From assembly GCA_027034115.1 (NCBI GenBank), contig JALVJB010000062.1, positions 1 through 15,309 on the forward strand: a stretch of 15,309 nucleotides of DNA. The letters run 5' to 3'. The stretch comes from Acidilobaceae archaeon. GTDB taxonomy: Archaea; Thermoproteota; Thermoprotei_A; Sulfolobales; Acidilobaceae. The translations under genes and the position numbers were made by a program. The stretch's first letter is position 1; each line of letters begins with the position of its first letter. The notes under the pieces were generated by a model that worked only from the letters and a program-made list of their open reading frames with translations, ran no database searches and was not told the origin of the DNA. Below are positions 1 to 6,836 of this stretch, piece after piece.

Positions 1-229
1 AGTAGCCCCTGAGGACTACTGCGGCGTTGCCCCGGGTCTTCCTGGGCACGGTGGGGTTGAGTCTTACTAGTAGTGGGTAGTCTGCGAGGATCACCTTGCC
101 CTGGAGGGGCCCGGTTAGCAGGATTGTTGCTAGGTGGGTTGTACAGCCTCCCCAGGGGGTGTCGGAGTCGTCTAGGGATAATGTGAAAGAATATGGGTAT
201 TCCTGGTGGAGGATGTGGGGGTCCCTCAA
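1..229 (-). CDS. tiaS: tRNA(Ile2) 2-agmatinylcytidine synthetase TiaS, N-terminal part (runs off the window)
   Basis: TiaS is the archaeal enzyme that attaches agmatine to C34 of tRNA-Ile2 so that the anticodon reads AUA only. Only the first 76 codons are in the window. Translating the minus strand gives a run with the family's N-terminal signature: LSLDDSDTPWGGCTTHLA, then DYPLLVRLNPTVPRKTRGNAA. The DD-D-GGCTT motif and the RLNP..P.KTRGN motif are, from memory, the ATP/kinase-type signature of TiaS. The start is taken as TTG at 229; no ATG, GTG or TTG lies in frame shortly upstream, and it starts 5 nt after the stop of the Lrp-like gene, so the two are probably co-transcribed. The ribosome binding site is weak, so the exact start is uncertain. 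Heavy ATA codon use across the window fits a need for this modification. Confidence 0.88.
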   Translation of the reverse strand, partial: MRDPHILHQEYPYSFTLSLDDSDTPWGGCTTHLATILLTGPLQGKVILADYPLLVRLNPTVPRKTRGNAAVVLRGY

Positions 230-234
230 CCTGT

Positions 235-477
235 CTACTTCTTCTTGTGCATGACCACGATACTGGTCATGCTGCTCTTAACACCGTCCATGCGCCTTAT
301 CTTCTCGGTTATGAGGCTCCTTAAGGCGTCCATTGTCTCGGCCTCTATCACGGCTATGATGTCGTGTACTCCGTATACCATGTAGATCTCCTTGACCTCG
401 GGTATCTCGTAGAGCTTGTCGAAGATCTCGTTCTCCTTGCCGACGTCAACATTGATCATGACAATTGCGAGCGCCAC
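235..477 (-). CDS. stand-alone Lrp/AsnC ligand-binding (RAM) domain protein
   Basis: This 80-residue protein (MALAIVMINVDVGKENEIFD...) matches the C-terminal ligand-binding domain of Lrp/AsnC regulators, with the usual beta-alpha-beta-beta-alpha-beta pattern and the phrase IPEVKEIYMVYGVHDIIAVIEA. There is no helix-turn-helix, so it should not bind DNA by itself. Such single-domain proteins form dimers to octamers and can bind amino acids. The start was chosen as GTG at 477: GAGGTG at 485-490 lies 7 nt upstream, and the resulting MALAIV N-terminus fits the domain boundary. An in-frame ATG at 492 would add five residues (MRCII) and place the start inside the ribosome binding site. It lies between the unknown 193-residue gene and tiaS. 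Its ligand cannot be told from sequence. Confidence 0.88.
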   Translation of the reverse strand: MALAIVMINVDVGKENEIFDKLYEIPEVKEIYMVYGVHDIIAVIEAETMDALRSLITEKIRRMDGVKSSMTSIVVMHKKK

Positions 478-519
478 TATTATACACCTCATCTACTAAT
501 ACTATTACCCGAGAAGATG

Positions 520-1101
520 CTATAAAGGTTTCCTAGAAGCCTCGACCAGCTCCTCTAGAGCCCTCCTCGCCTCCGGCTCCTTCTCCGCCAGCTTCTCCAA
601 CACCCTGAACCTTTCTCTACCCCTCCCCCGAGGGATGTATGCTTCAACGCTCCTCCTTGTTACCCTCACGTCTACGGGGAGCCAGAGCTTCTCGGGGTAT
701 GCCCTGAGCCTCGAGGACTCCTCTATACCCAGGACCTCCCTAGCATATGTGAGCGCGAGCCTCGCCTCTAGGCCTGCTGGCTTAGGCTTCACTCCCCCTG
801 TTAGCATCGCTCTTATCAGGCCCTTCCATCCCCCAACGTCGAATGCCTGGGCCTCGTACTTGGAGGCCTCCTCCAACAGCTCCTCTACTAGCCGGGCGTA
901 CTCCTCGGGGGAGGCTAGGGGCTCGGCGGTACGGCCTCCTAGGGGGATCTTCTCGAAGCCCAAGTCATTGGGGGTGGCGAGTACTAGGGCTTGGAACCGG
1001 GGGACCCTCAGGCTCACGTGTACCTCGCCGTAGAACCTCCTATTACCCGGCTGTACCTCGACTATGTAGTACGGCAGGTATATCCTGGCTAACCCCTTCA
1101 A
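520..1101 (-). CDS. conserved-looking hypothetical protein, 193 aa
   Basis: I do not recognise this protein. It starts at TTG 1101, with GAGGGG at 1113-1118 about 11 nt upstream. The N-terminal third is beta-rich (ARIYLPYYIVEVQ, then FYGEVHVSLRVPRFQALVLATPN). A mixed helical middle follows (SPEEYARLVEELLEEASKYEAQAF). A second beta pair comes next (LWLPVDVRVTRRSVEAYIPR), and the tail is highly charged and helical, rich in Arg, Glu and Lys. There is no signal peptide, no membrane segment, no Cys, and no nucleotide-binding or metal motif I can point to. Codon use matches the neighbours, and the sense frame reads as a folded soluble protein, so I believe it is real rather than a shadow of the opposite-strand frames. 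It is divergent from the ABC transporter genes and precedes the Lrp-like gene by about 40 nt. Confidence 0.75.
   Translation of the reverse strand: MKGLARIYLPYYIVEVQPGNRRFYGEVHVSLRVPRFQALVLATPNDLGFEKIPLGGRTAEPLASPEEYARLVEELLEEASKYEAQAFDVGGWKGLIRAMLTGGVKPKPAGLEARLALTYAREVLGIEESSRLRAYPEKLWLPVDVRVTRRSVEAYIPRGRGRERFRVLEKLAEKEPEARRALEELVEASRKPL
521..526 (-). promoter_or_regulatory. TATA box for the Lrp-like gene and tiaS
   Basis: TTTATA on the minus strand, overlapping the stop codon of the upstream 193-residue gene. It lies about 22-25 nt before a predicted transcription start near 498, giving a leader of about 20 nt that holds the GAGGTG site before the GTG start at 477. This suggests the downstream pair can be transcribed independently of the gene before it. 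Inferred from spacing only. Confidence 0.5.
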
Positions 1102-1154
1102 CCGGTCTTAGACCCCTCAAGCGTTACGTTTGATCGTCTGAACGCCGCGGTTGA

Positions 1155-1166
1155 TTAATAATTTTA
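1155..1166. promoter_or_regulatory. AT-rich box serving a divergent promoter
   Basis: TTAATAATTTTA is the only AT-rich patch in the 182-nt gap between the divergent genes. Rightward, it would place a transcription start near 1187, giving the permease gene a leader of about 95 nt. Leftward, it would place one near 1133, giving the 193-residue gene a leader of about 30 nt that holds its GAGGGG site. Whether one box serves both directions is inference. Confidence 0.4.
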
Positions 1167-1189
1167 GAGGCACCTTGGAACCACTACCC

Positions 1190-1231
1190 GGGGAGAGCGA
1201 GGGTTTACGCCCCGTAACTGGAGGGCTCCCC
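1190..1231 (+). promoter_or_regulatory. GC-rich hairpin in the permease-operon leader
   Basis: GGGGAG at 1190-1195 pairs with CTCCCC at 1226-1231. Inside it, GTTTACG pairs with CGTAAC around a CCC loop with one bulged T. The rest of the leader to 1283 is also very GC-rich and can fold further. If transcription starts near 1187, this would be the first structure on the mRNA. It matches no riboswitch class I know; it could be a stabilising or translation-modulating leader. Confidence 0.3.
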
Positions 1232-1283
1232 TGGAGCGTCTGGGCGGGGTCCTCCGCGGGCGCGCGGTGACTGGTGGTAGAAT

Positions 1284-2414
1284 ATGCGTTGGCTCGCCGT
1301 CAAACTAGTCAACTTCGTCATAGTGCTCGTAGTGGTAACCTTCATAGTCGCCGCCATATTCGCCGGCCCGCTAACCCAGAGGCAGATCCAGGCGATAAGG
1401 GAGCAGACAAGGCAGTACGTTATGGGCCAGCTAACACAGCCCGGCGTCGGACCCGCCTTCAAGAAACAAATAATCCAGGAGTACATTAATTACTTGAAGA
1501 GTATAGGAAAGTATAAGCCCGGGATGAAGATCTCGGATAGCGACGCCATAGGCTGGTACATCAACAAGCTAGTGGAGGAGGAGATAATCCGGAGAGGGCT
1601 CAATAAGCCATGGTACGTGGTAGCATTCAGGTACACTAAGATGATGCTCCTGTTCGAGCCGGTTAACTCGAGCTCCACACTGCAGACAAGGGGCCTATTC
1701 CACTACAAGCCCGGTGACAGGAACGCCTACCACATAATCTTCGAGAGGGTGCCCTTCAGCGTTCTACTCTTCACAACCTCGTCAACCCTAGTACTACTAT
1801 TCGCCATCCCACTAGCACTATATGCTGCGAGGAGGCCGGGCGGCCTAGTTGATAACACGATCATAGGCTGGAGCGTCTTCAGTGTGAGCATGCCCTGGTG
1901 GTGGCTTGCAATGGTTTTCATCTACTTCTTCACACAAAAATACAGGATATTCCCGCCGGTTACGTCCAACTTCAACGTTCACAGCATAACGAACCTCCTG
2001 GCGAAGGCGGCCCTACCCATTATCACCGTCACAGTCCTGAGCGTGGGCGACTCGAGCTACCGTATGAGGAACATACTACTCGACATTTTCAACGAGGACT
2101 TCGTTATGGTTGCCAGAGCCAAGGGCATCCCCGAAACCATGGTCCTAAGGAAGCACGTGCTCAGGGCGGCTGCACCCCCAATAGTGACCATAGTCCTATT
2201 CTCACTAGTCCTAAGCGTCTTCTCCGGGGCGATAATCACCGAGCTGATATTCGAGTGGCCGGGCATGGGCAAGCTCTACTGGGATGCAATAGAGGCGAAT
2301 GATGTAGCCGTGCTAACAGTACTCACCTACCTGACGACGCTGCTCTACCTACTGACAAGGCTGGCCCTAGACATACTCTACACGATGCTAGACCCCAGGA
2401 TTAAGAGGGCTTAG
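1284..2414 (+). CDS. Opp/Dpp-type ABC transporter permease, first subunit (OppB/DppB family)
   Basis: This is one of the two membrane subunits of a peptide/nickel-type importer. The 376-residue protein has a first membrane helix at about residues 7-27. A mostly hydrophilic stretch follows at about 30-150, probably outside the cell. The permease core then has helices starting at about 158 (VLLFTTSSTLVLLFAIPLAL), a WWW-containing helix, and further helices near the C-terminus. The EAA loop that docks on the ATPase is EDFVMVARAKGIPETMVLRK, from about residue 271. OppB proteins are usually about 300-340 residues, and the extra length lies in the 30-150 segment. GGTGGT at 1273-1278 precedes the ATG start by 5 nt. 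It is followed after 13 nt by the partner permease gene, with which it surely forms an operon. The substrate is not determinable; peptides or oligosaccharides are both common for this family in archaea. Confidence 0.92.
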   Translation: MRWLAVKLVNFVIVLVVVTFIVAAIFAGPLTQRQIQAIREQTRQYVMGQLTQPGVGPAFKKQIIQEYINYLKSIGKYKPGMKISDSDAIGWYINKLVEEEIIRRGLNKPWYVVAFRYTKMMLLFEPVNSSSTLQTRGLFHYKPGDRNAYHIIFERVPFSVLLFTTSSTLVLLFAIPLALYAARRPGGLVDNTIIGWSVFSVSMPWWWLAMVFIYFFTQKYRIFPPVTSNFNVHSITNLLAKAALPIITVTVLSVGDSSYRMRNILLDIFNEDFVMVARAKGIPETMVLRKHVLRAAAPPIVTIVLFSLVLSVFSGAIITELIFEWPGMGKLYWDAIEANDVAVLTVLTYLTTLLYLLTRLALDILYTMLDPRIKRA

Positions 2415-2427
2415 GGGTGAGAGAGCA

Positions 2428-4020
2428 GTGCTCGAGGGATTAAAGGAGACCACCCGGATAATGCTCCGGACCTGGAGCGGTAAGATAGGGATAATCCTCC
2501 TAGTAATAGAGGTCATACTAGCGCTATACGCGGTAGCAGCCTATTACCCCGCAGGGATGAGGCATTACGAGGCGGGGAAGGCCACCTGGGGCTACTACTA
2601 CCCCTATACGGTGCCGCCGTGCTGGGCTGCAAGCGACAAATTCCCCGGGGTGGACCTCAAGAAGGCTGATCTTCAAAGTAAGACGATGGAGTTACAAAAG
2701 ATACCTGACGAGCTCCGTGAAATAGACCCAGACACGTATAAAGCGCTACAGGAGCAATTAGGACCACTACTGCAGTCGGGCTATTTCAGTATTGTATACT
2801 CGTACTATGAAGGAGAGTTCACTATAAAGTCGAGCGGCCTCCCAAGCGATGTCAGGCTACTCCTAACGATTCACGTGCCCTTCGACTTGCAGCAACAAGG
2901 GAAAGTAGTGCTATTGTCTGGATGGATGTTTATTGAAAGGCCCGACGGACTAGTCCCAGTAATATTCTATCAGGGCCAGATAGTGGCCACTTCTAACCAG
3001 TCATCCGGAGAGGTACTCATCTATGGGAATACCGTTCAGGGAAAGCTAATGGCTGAAACCCTAGGGAACTACCGTAACTCGCTCTGGATATCCAATACAT
3101 TCGGAAGCTCGCTAAAACAATTGTATAAAGCTCTAGGCCTCACAGCTAACATATCATCGTCGTCAAAGTTAAACCCGTCAGTACTCTTCGCCACAGTTAA
3201 AAACGGTAAACTCGTAGGCCTCACGGGGACTTATAAGGTTAAGATAGGCCTGTACGCCCTTGTTAACAAGACAGTAGTGAGCCAAGCCACCAAGGAACTC
3301 TACGTAGACAAGTTCGAGCTCAAGCTAATGCCCAACTGCTACGGCTTCTTCGGCACTGATAACTATGGGAGGCCTATCGGCCTAGGCCTACTCCTGGGTC
3401 TGCCATACGCGTTCCTACTCGGCTTCACGGTGACATTCGTTTCAACATTTATAGGAGCAATCTATGGGACTCTGGCCGGCTATTGGAAGGACCTGAAGGG
3501 AGAAGCCCTCATGAGGGTTGCAGACATAATGCTATCACTCCCATTCCTGCCGATACTTATAGCAATATCATACGCCTTCGGCACCATAACACTGAAGAGC
3601 CTAGCACTAATAATGATCGCGTTGTCGTGGGCTGGCCCTGTAATAGTGGTCCGGAGTATGGCCCTCCAGATATCCGAGCAACCATACATTGAGGCCGCGA
3701 AGGCTGTCGGCGTGCCTACTAAGAAGATAATATTCAAACACATCTTCCCACAAATCTACCCGTACACGATGGCAATAGCCGTGCTATCGATACCAGGCAT
3801 TATTGTGGCTGAGGCCAGCTTAGCCCTACTGGGCTTCGGAGACCCGTCTGCCCCGACATGGGGTAAGATGCTTCAAAACGCTTACGCATCGAAAGCTGTC
3901 ACCGCGGGCTGGTGGTGGATGTACATCTTCCCGGGTCTTGCCTTGGTAGTGTTCTCTGCGACGTTCCTATTGATTGGTAGGGCTCTCGAGCCTATCGTGG
4001 CGCCTAAGCTGCAGAGGTAG
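2428..4020 (+). CDS. Opp/Dpp-type ABC transporter permease, second subunit (OppC/DppC family), with a large external insertion
   Basis: This is the second membrane subunit. It starts at GTG 2428, with GGGGTGA at 2414-2420, which overlaps the stop codon of the first permease gene. The first helix is at about residues 19-40. The conserved OppC phrase FGTDNYGRPIG appears only at about 307, followed by the core helices and the EAA loop EAAKAVGVPTKKIIFKHIFP from about 422. The C-terminal motif ASLALLGFGDPSAPTWGKML is typical of OppC/DppC. The family is usually about 280-320 residues; the 530 here are explained by roughly 265 inserted residues between helix 1 and the core. The insert is hydrophilic, beta-rich and Asn/Ser-rich, with several N-x-S/T sites, so it probably faces outside and may form an extra domain. 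The gene ends just before a T-rich terminator. Confidence 0.92.
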   Translation: MLEGLKETTRIMLRTWSGKIGIILLVIEVILALYAVAAYYPAGMRHYEAGKATWGYYYPYTVPPCWAASDKFPGVDLKKADLQSKTMELQKIPDELREIDPDTYKALQEQLGPLLQSGYFSIVYSYYEGEFTIKSSGLPSDVRLLLTIHVPFDLQQQGKVVLLSGWMFIERPDGLVPVIFYQGQIVATSNQSSGEVLIYGNTVQGKLMAETLGNYRNSLWISNTFGSSLKQLYKALGLTANISSSSKLNPSVLFATVKNGKLVGLTGTYKVKIGLYALVNKTVVSQATKELYVDKFELKLMPNCYGFFGTDNYGRPIGLGLLLGLPYAFLLGFTVTFVSTFIGAIYGTLAGYWKDLKGEALMRVADIMLSLPFLPILIAISYAFGTITLKSLALIMIALSWAGPVIVVRSMALQISEQPYIEAAKAVGVPTKKIIFKHIFPQIYPYTMAIAVLSIPGIIVAEASLALLGFGDPSAPTWGKMLQNAYASKAVTAGWWWMYIFPGLALVVFSATFLLIGRALEPIVAPKLQR

Positions 4021-4025
4021 CGGTC

Positions 4026-4049
4026 TTTTATTAATTATATTTTTATATT
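4026..4049 (+). terminator. T-rich terminator after the permease pair
   Basis: A run of T-rich tracts (TTTT, ATTTTT, ATATT) begins 6 nt after the stop codon of the second permease gene. Archaeal RNA polymerase terminates at such T tracts without a hairpin. A separate TATA box follows, so the permease pair is probably its own unit. Confidence 0.55.
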
Positions 4050-4072
4050 AATTAAAGTTATATCACACATAA

Positions 4073-4080
4073 TTTATAAA
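4073..4080 (+). promoter_or_regulatory. TATA box for the binding-protein gene
   Basis: TTTATAAA, followed by GGCCC, predicts transcription from about 4100-4104 and a leader of about 40 nt with AGGGTGAG at 4128-4135. This is the clearest promoter in the window. An own promoter would allow the binding protein to be made in excess over its permeases, as is usual for such proteins. Confidence 0.65.
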
Positions 4081-4140
4081 GGCCCTCCCACGATAATGTA
4101 ACATTGACCGACCTTAATGGGATAGACAGGGTGAGAATGT

Positions 4141-6720
4141 TTGAAGAAGCTAATAGCGTTACTAATGGTCGCAATATTCATCGCACCAATCCTAGGCGCC
4201 CTAGTAAGCCATGCCGGATACGTACAGACTATAATCACTAAGAGGATAGAAGAGGACACAAACGCTATCGGAAGCCTAGTAACCGGGGACACGCAGGCGA
4301 GGCTATTCCCTGTAAACGACTATGAGGCCGCGAATAAGCTAGGAAACGCGGGATTCAAGCTAATAACACCTGCAAGCGGTATGGACAACCTACTGGTAAA
4401 CCCGACCAGTAACTGTAGCAACGGTCAGCTAAACATCTTCTCCAACAGGAAGGTAAGGTTCGCCCTACAGTTCCTAGTCCCCAGAGACCAGATAGTAGCC
4501 AACATAGCAAAGGGCTACGGAATCCCGCAGTATATACCCTACACGCCCTACGACCCCGACTACCCCTACCTGCTAGCCACGGCAATCAAGATACAGTCTC
4601 TAGTCAAGAACAAGGGAGAGAAGTATGGAGAGCAACTCCTAGCCGAGGGTCTACAGGAGCTAGGAGCCACTAAGGGTAGCGATGGGAAGTGGTACTACAA
4701 GGGCAAGCAGGTAACTGTGAAGTTTGTCATAAGGGTAGAGGATATTAGGAAGGACATTGGAGACCAGATAGCCAACAAGCTACAAGATCTAGGATTAAAG
4801 GTTGAGAGGCTCTACAAGGACTTCTCCGGAGCTATCAAGCTAGTCTACTACGGCGACGCCAGCGCCTGTGAGTGGCAGCTCTACACTGAGGGCTGGGGCA
4901 TAAGTGGAATGACCAAGTACGATTATGGAACCGCTGTAGCCTTCTGGACCACCTACTACGGGTGGACCCCAGACCCAACATGGGGCTCCGACTATCAGAA
5001 CAAGACCCTGTACATGCTAGGAGAGAAGCTCGATACCGGTAACTACACTGACCTGAACGAGTTCTGGAAGCTATACAATGAGGTCCTATGGCTAGGATTC
5101 CACGAGGCAGTCAGGGTATTCATCCTAGCCACCGAGGACATCTACATAGCAAGCCCCGACCTAGGAGGCATAGTACAGAGCCCCAAGGCCAGCCCATGGA
5201 ACCCCTACACCTACGCATCACTCCAGTACTCCAAGGGAGACACCGTCAAGTTCAGCGACAGGTACGTATACAAGGAGGGCTGGGCCTGGAACCCAGTAGG
5301 CGGATTCCAGGACGCCTATAGCGTCGCAGCAGTCGCCAACGCCATCTACTTCCCAATGGGCATAACCAGTAGGATAACCGATGGAGAGACAGGATGGAGC
5401 CCGAGCGGTGCCACCTACAAGATAGTAAAGAACGCGGCAATACCCGACGACGCTCTACTTTACAGTCCAAGCGAGCACAAGTTCGTGACTGCTAAGGAAG
5501 CCGGCCTGGCCGGGAAGAAGGTGTTAAACGAGGTTATAATTAACTACCCGATACTGCCGAAGATTAAGTTCCACGATGGAACACAGATGACTATGGCGGA
5601 CCTATTCTCCAACATCTACATGGCTTTCGAGTGGGGAGTTGACGCTAGCACTAACACTACTAAGGACCCATGGTTCGAGAAGTACGTGGCTAGAGACTAC
5701 ACCACAATGCTGGCAACCTTCAAGGCCGTCAAGATAATAAACAATACCGCAATAGCAGTCTACACTAACTACACCAGCATTGATCCGGGACTAATCGCGC
5801 AGACAGCCGACCTCATGACAAGCACGCCGCTCGAGGTATACGTTGGCATGGACCTACTCGCCAAGACAGGGAAGTATGTGATCGACATAAGGGACCAGAG
5901 CCCAGAGCAGAACATAGTGCCCATACACTTAATCGACCCGACACAGGTTAACAAGACTATATCACTGCTCAAACAGGCAATCAACAACCCGCCATCCTGG
6001 GTACAGGACCTCATAAACCTAGGCCTGCTAACCAAGGACGAGTGGACGCAGAGAGTAAACAACCTAATCAACTTCGCTAACGAGTACCACAACCTACTGG
6101 TAGGCAACGGCCCATACTACCTAGCAAGCTATGACAGCGTGAACGACCAGGTCACACTAAAGAGATGGCAGTACTTCCCGATCAACCCGCAGAAGCTGTA
6201 CGAGCAGCTACAGCCTAAGACCGCCAGCATTAAGACCACTGTGCTACCAGTGACCCCCAACAAGAAGGGAAGCGTGATAGCAACCGCCACAGTAAAGGTT
6301 AACGGCCAGCCAGCCACGATGGATGACATTATACCATTCGCCCTACTAGTCAACCTGAAGACATTCGACTCAGTATTCGCGAACGTAACGATGGTGAAGC
6401 CAGGACTATTCAAGATAATACTACCCAAGGACTTACCAGAGGGCTACTACCAGCTAAGCATAATGATCTACCCCAAGGGATACTCCAACCCAGCTCTAGA
6501 CAACCAGGTAATCCACCTAATAGCCCCACCGCCAACCACTTCCACCCCAACCAGCACTACTACGACCACTACGACTACGACCACCACCACTACTACAACC
6601 ACTACCCAGTCCCCGACTACCACCGCTAAAGCTAAAGGCGGTGTAAGTGCAGCCACTTGGGCAGCAGTAGTGATCATAATCATAATACTCGCTGCCGCCT
6701 ACTACTACCTAAGAAAGTAA
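4141..6720 (+). CDS. membrane-anchored solute-binding protein of the Opp/Dpp family (SBP_bac_5 fold), with permuted motif order
   Basis: This extracellular receptor captures the substrate and hands it to the two permeases. It starts at TTG 4141: AGGGTGAG at 4128-4135 is 5 nt upstream, and this frame gives a good signal peptide (MKKLIALLMVAIFIAPILGA). The nearby ATG at 4137 is in another frame. No lipobox Cys is present. Instead, the C-terminus has a Thr/Ser/Pro linker with 17 consecutive Thr (residues 806-822), a membrane helix at about 837-856 and an RK end, the usual archaeal way of anchoring such receptors. The motif order is unusual. The canonical late motif NRKVRFALQFLVPRDQI is at about 102-118. 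The canonical N-terminal phrase WNPVGGFQDAYSVAAVANAIY is at about 383-403, FHDGT at 477-481 and GNGPYYL at 655-661. So the canonical C-terminal half comes first. Family assignment is sure; substrate is unknown. Confidence 0.9.
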   Translation: MKKLIALLMVAIFIAPILGALVSHAGYVQTIITKRIEEDTNAIGSLVTGDTQARLFPVNDYEAANKLGNAGFKLITPASGMDNLLVNPTSNCSNGQLNIFSNRKVRFALQFLVPRDQIVANIAKGYGIPQYIPYTPYDPDYPYLLATAIKIQSLVKNKGEKYGEQLLAEGLQELGATKGSDGKWYYKGKQVTVKFVIRVEDIRKDIGDQIANKLQDLGLKVERLYKDFSGAIKLVYYGDASACEWQLYTEGWGISGMTKYDYGTAVAFWTTYYGWTPDPTWGSDYQNKTLYMLGEKLDTGNYTDLNEFWKLYNEVLWLGFHEAVRVFILATEDIYIASPDLGGIVQSPKASPWNPYTYASLQYSKGDTVKFSDRYVYKEGWAWNPVGGFQDAYSVAAVANAIYFPMGITSRITDGETGWSPSGATYKIVKNAAIPDDALLYSPSEHKFVTAKEAGLAGKKVLNEVIINYPILPKIKFHDGTQMTMADLFSNIYMAFEWGVDASTNTTKDPWFEKYVARDYTTMLATFKAVKIINNTAIAVYTNYTSIDPGLIAQTADLMTSTPLEVYVGMDLLAKTGKYVIDIRDQSPEQNIVPIHLIDPTQVNKTISLLKQAINNPPSWVQDLINLGLLTKDEWTQRVNNLINFANEYHNLLVGNGPYYLASYDSVNDQVTLKRWQYFPINPQKLYEQLQPKTASIKTTVLPVTPNKKGSVIATATVKVNGQPATMDDIIPFALLVNLKTFDSVFANVTMVKPGLFKIILPKDLPEGYYQLSIMIYPKGYSNPALDNQVIHLIAPPPTTSTPTSTTTTTTTTTTTTTTTTTQSPTTTAKAKGGVSAATWAAVVIIIIILAAAYYYLRK
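6556..6606 (+). repeat. 17-codon threonine repeat in the binding-protein linker
   Basis: Seventeen consecutive Thr codons, written with a mixture of ACT (7), ACC (6), ACG (3) and ACA (1). The mixing suggests selection for the amino acid run rather than recent slippage of one triplet. Such runs in archaeal surface proteins are flexible stalks and likely O-glycosylation sites. Confidence 0.9.
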
Positions 6721-6730
6721 AACATTAATT

Positions 6731-6756
6731 TATAATATTTTTTATATTTTTTATAT
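6731..6756 (+). terminator. T-rich terminator after the binding-protein gene
   Basis: Two T6 tracts separated by a short AT stretch lie about 10 nt after the stop codon. The following sequence to the first ATPase gene (TTTATCC near 6773 and a small ATACC/GGTAT hairpin at 6797-6809) may hold a weak separate promoter for the ATPase pair. Confidence 0.5.
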
Positions 6757-6836
6757 CCTTATACCCCACACATTTATCCCTAAATATCCTATCTAGATAC
6801 CACCGGTATAGGGCACCAACTTCCACGGTGGGCAGA

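Noticed and set aside
635..1133. Plus-strand open frames opposite the 193-residue gene
   Set aside because: Ser/Arg/Pro-rich translations without domains; the minus-strand frame has a ribosome binding site and protein-like composition.
6468..6683. Antisense reading with a long poly-valine run
   Set aside because: It is the reverse strand of the Thr-codon run in the binding protein; no ribosome binding site or sensible protein.
6828..6836. GTG 6828 as start of the first ATPase gene
   Set aside because: The GTG is part of the GGTGGG ribosome binding site for ATG 6837.
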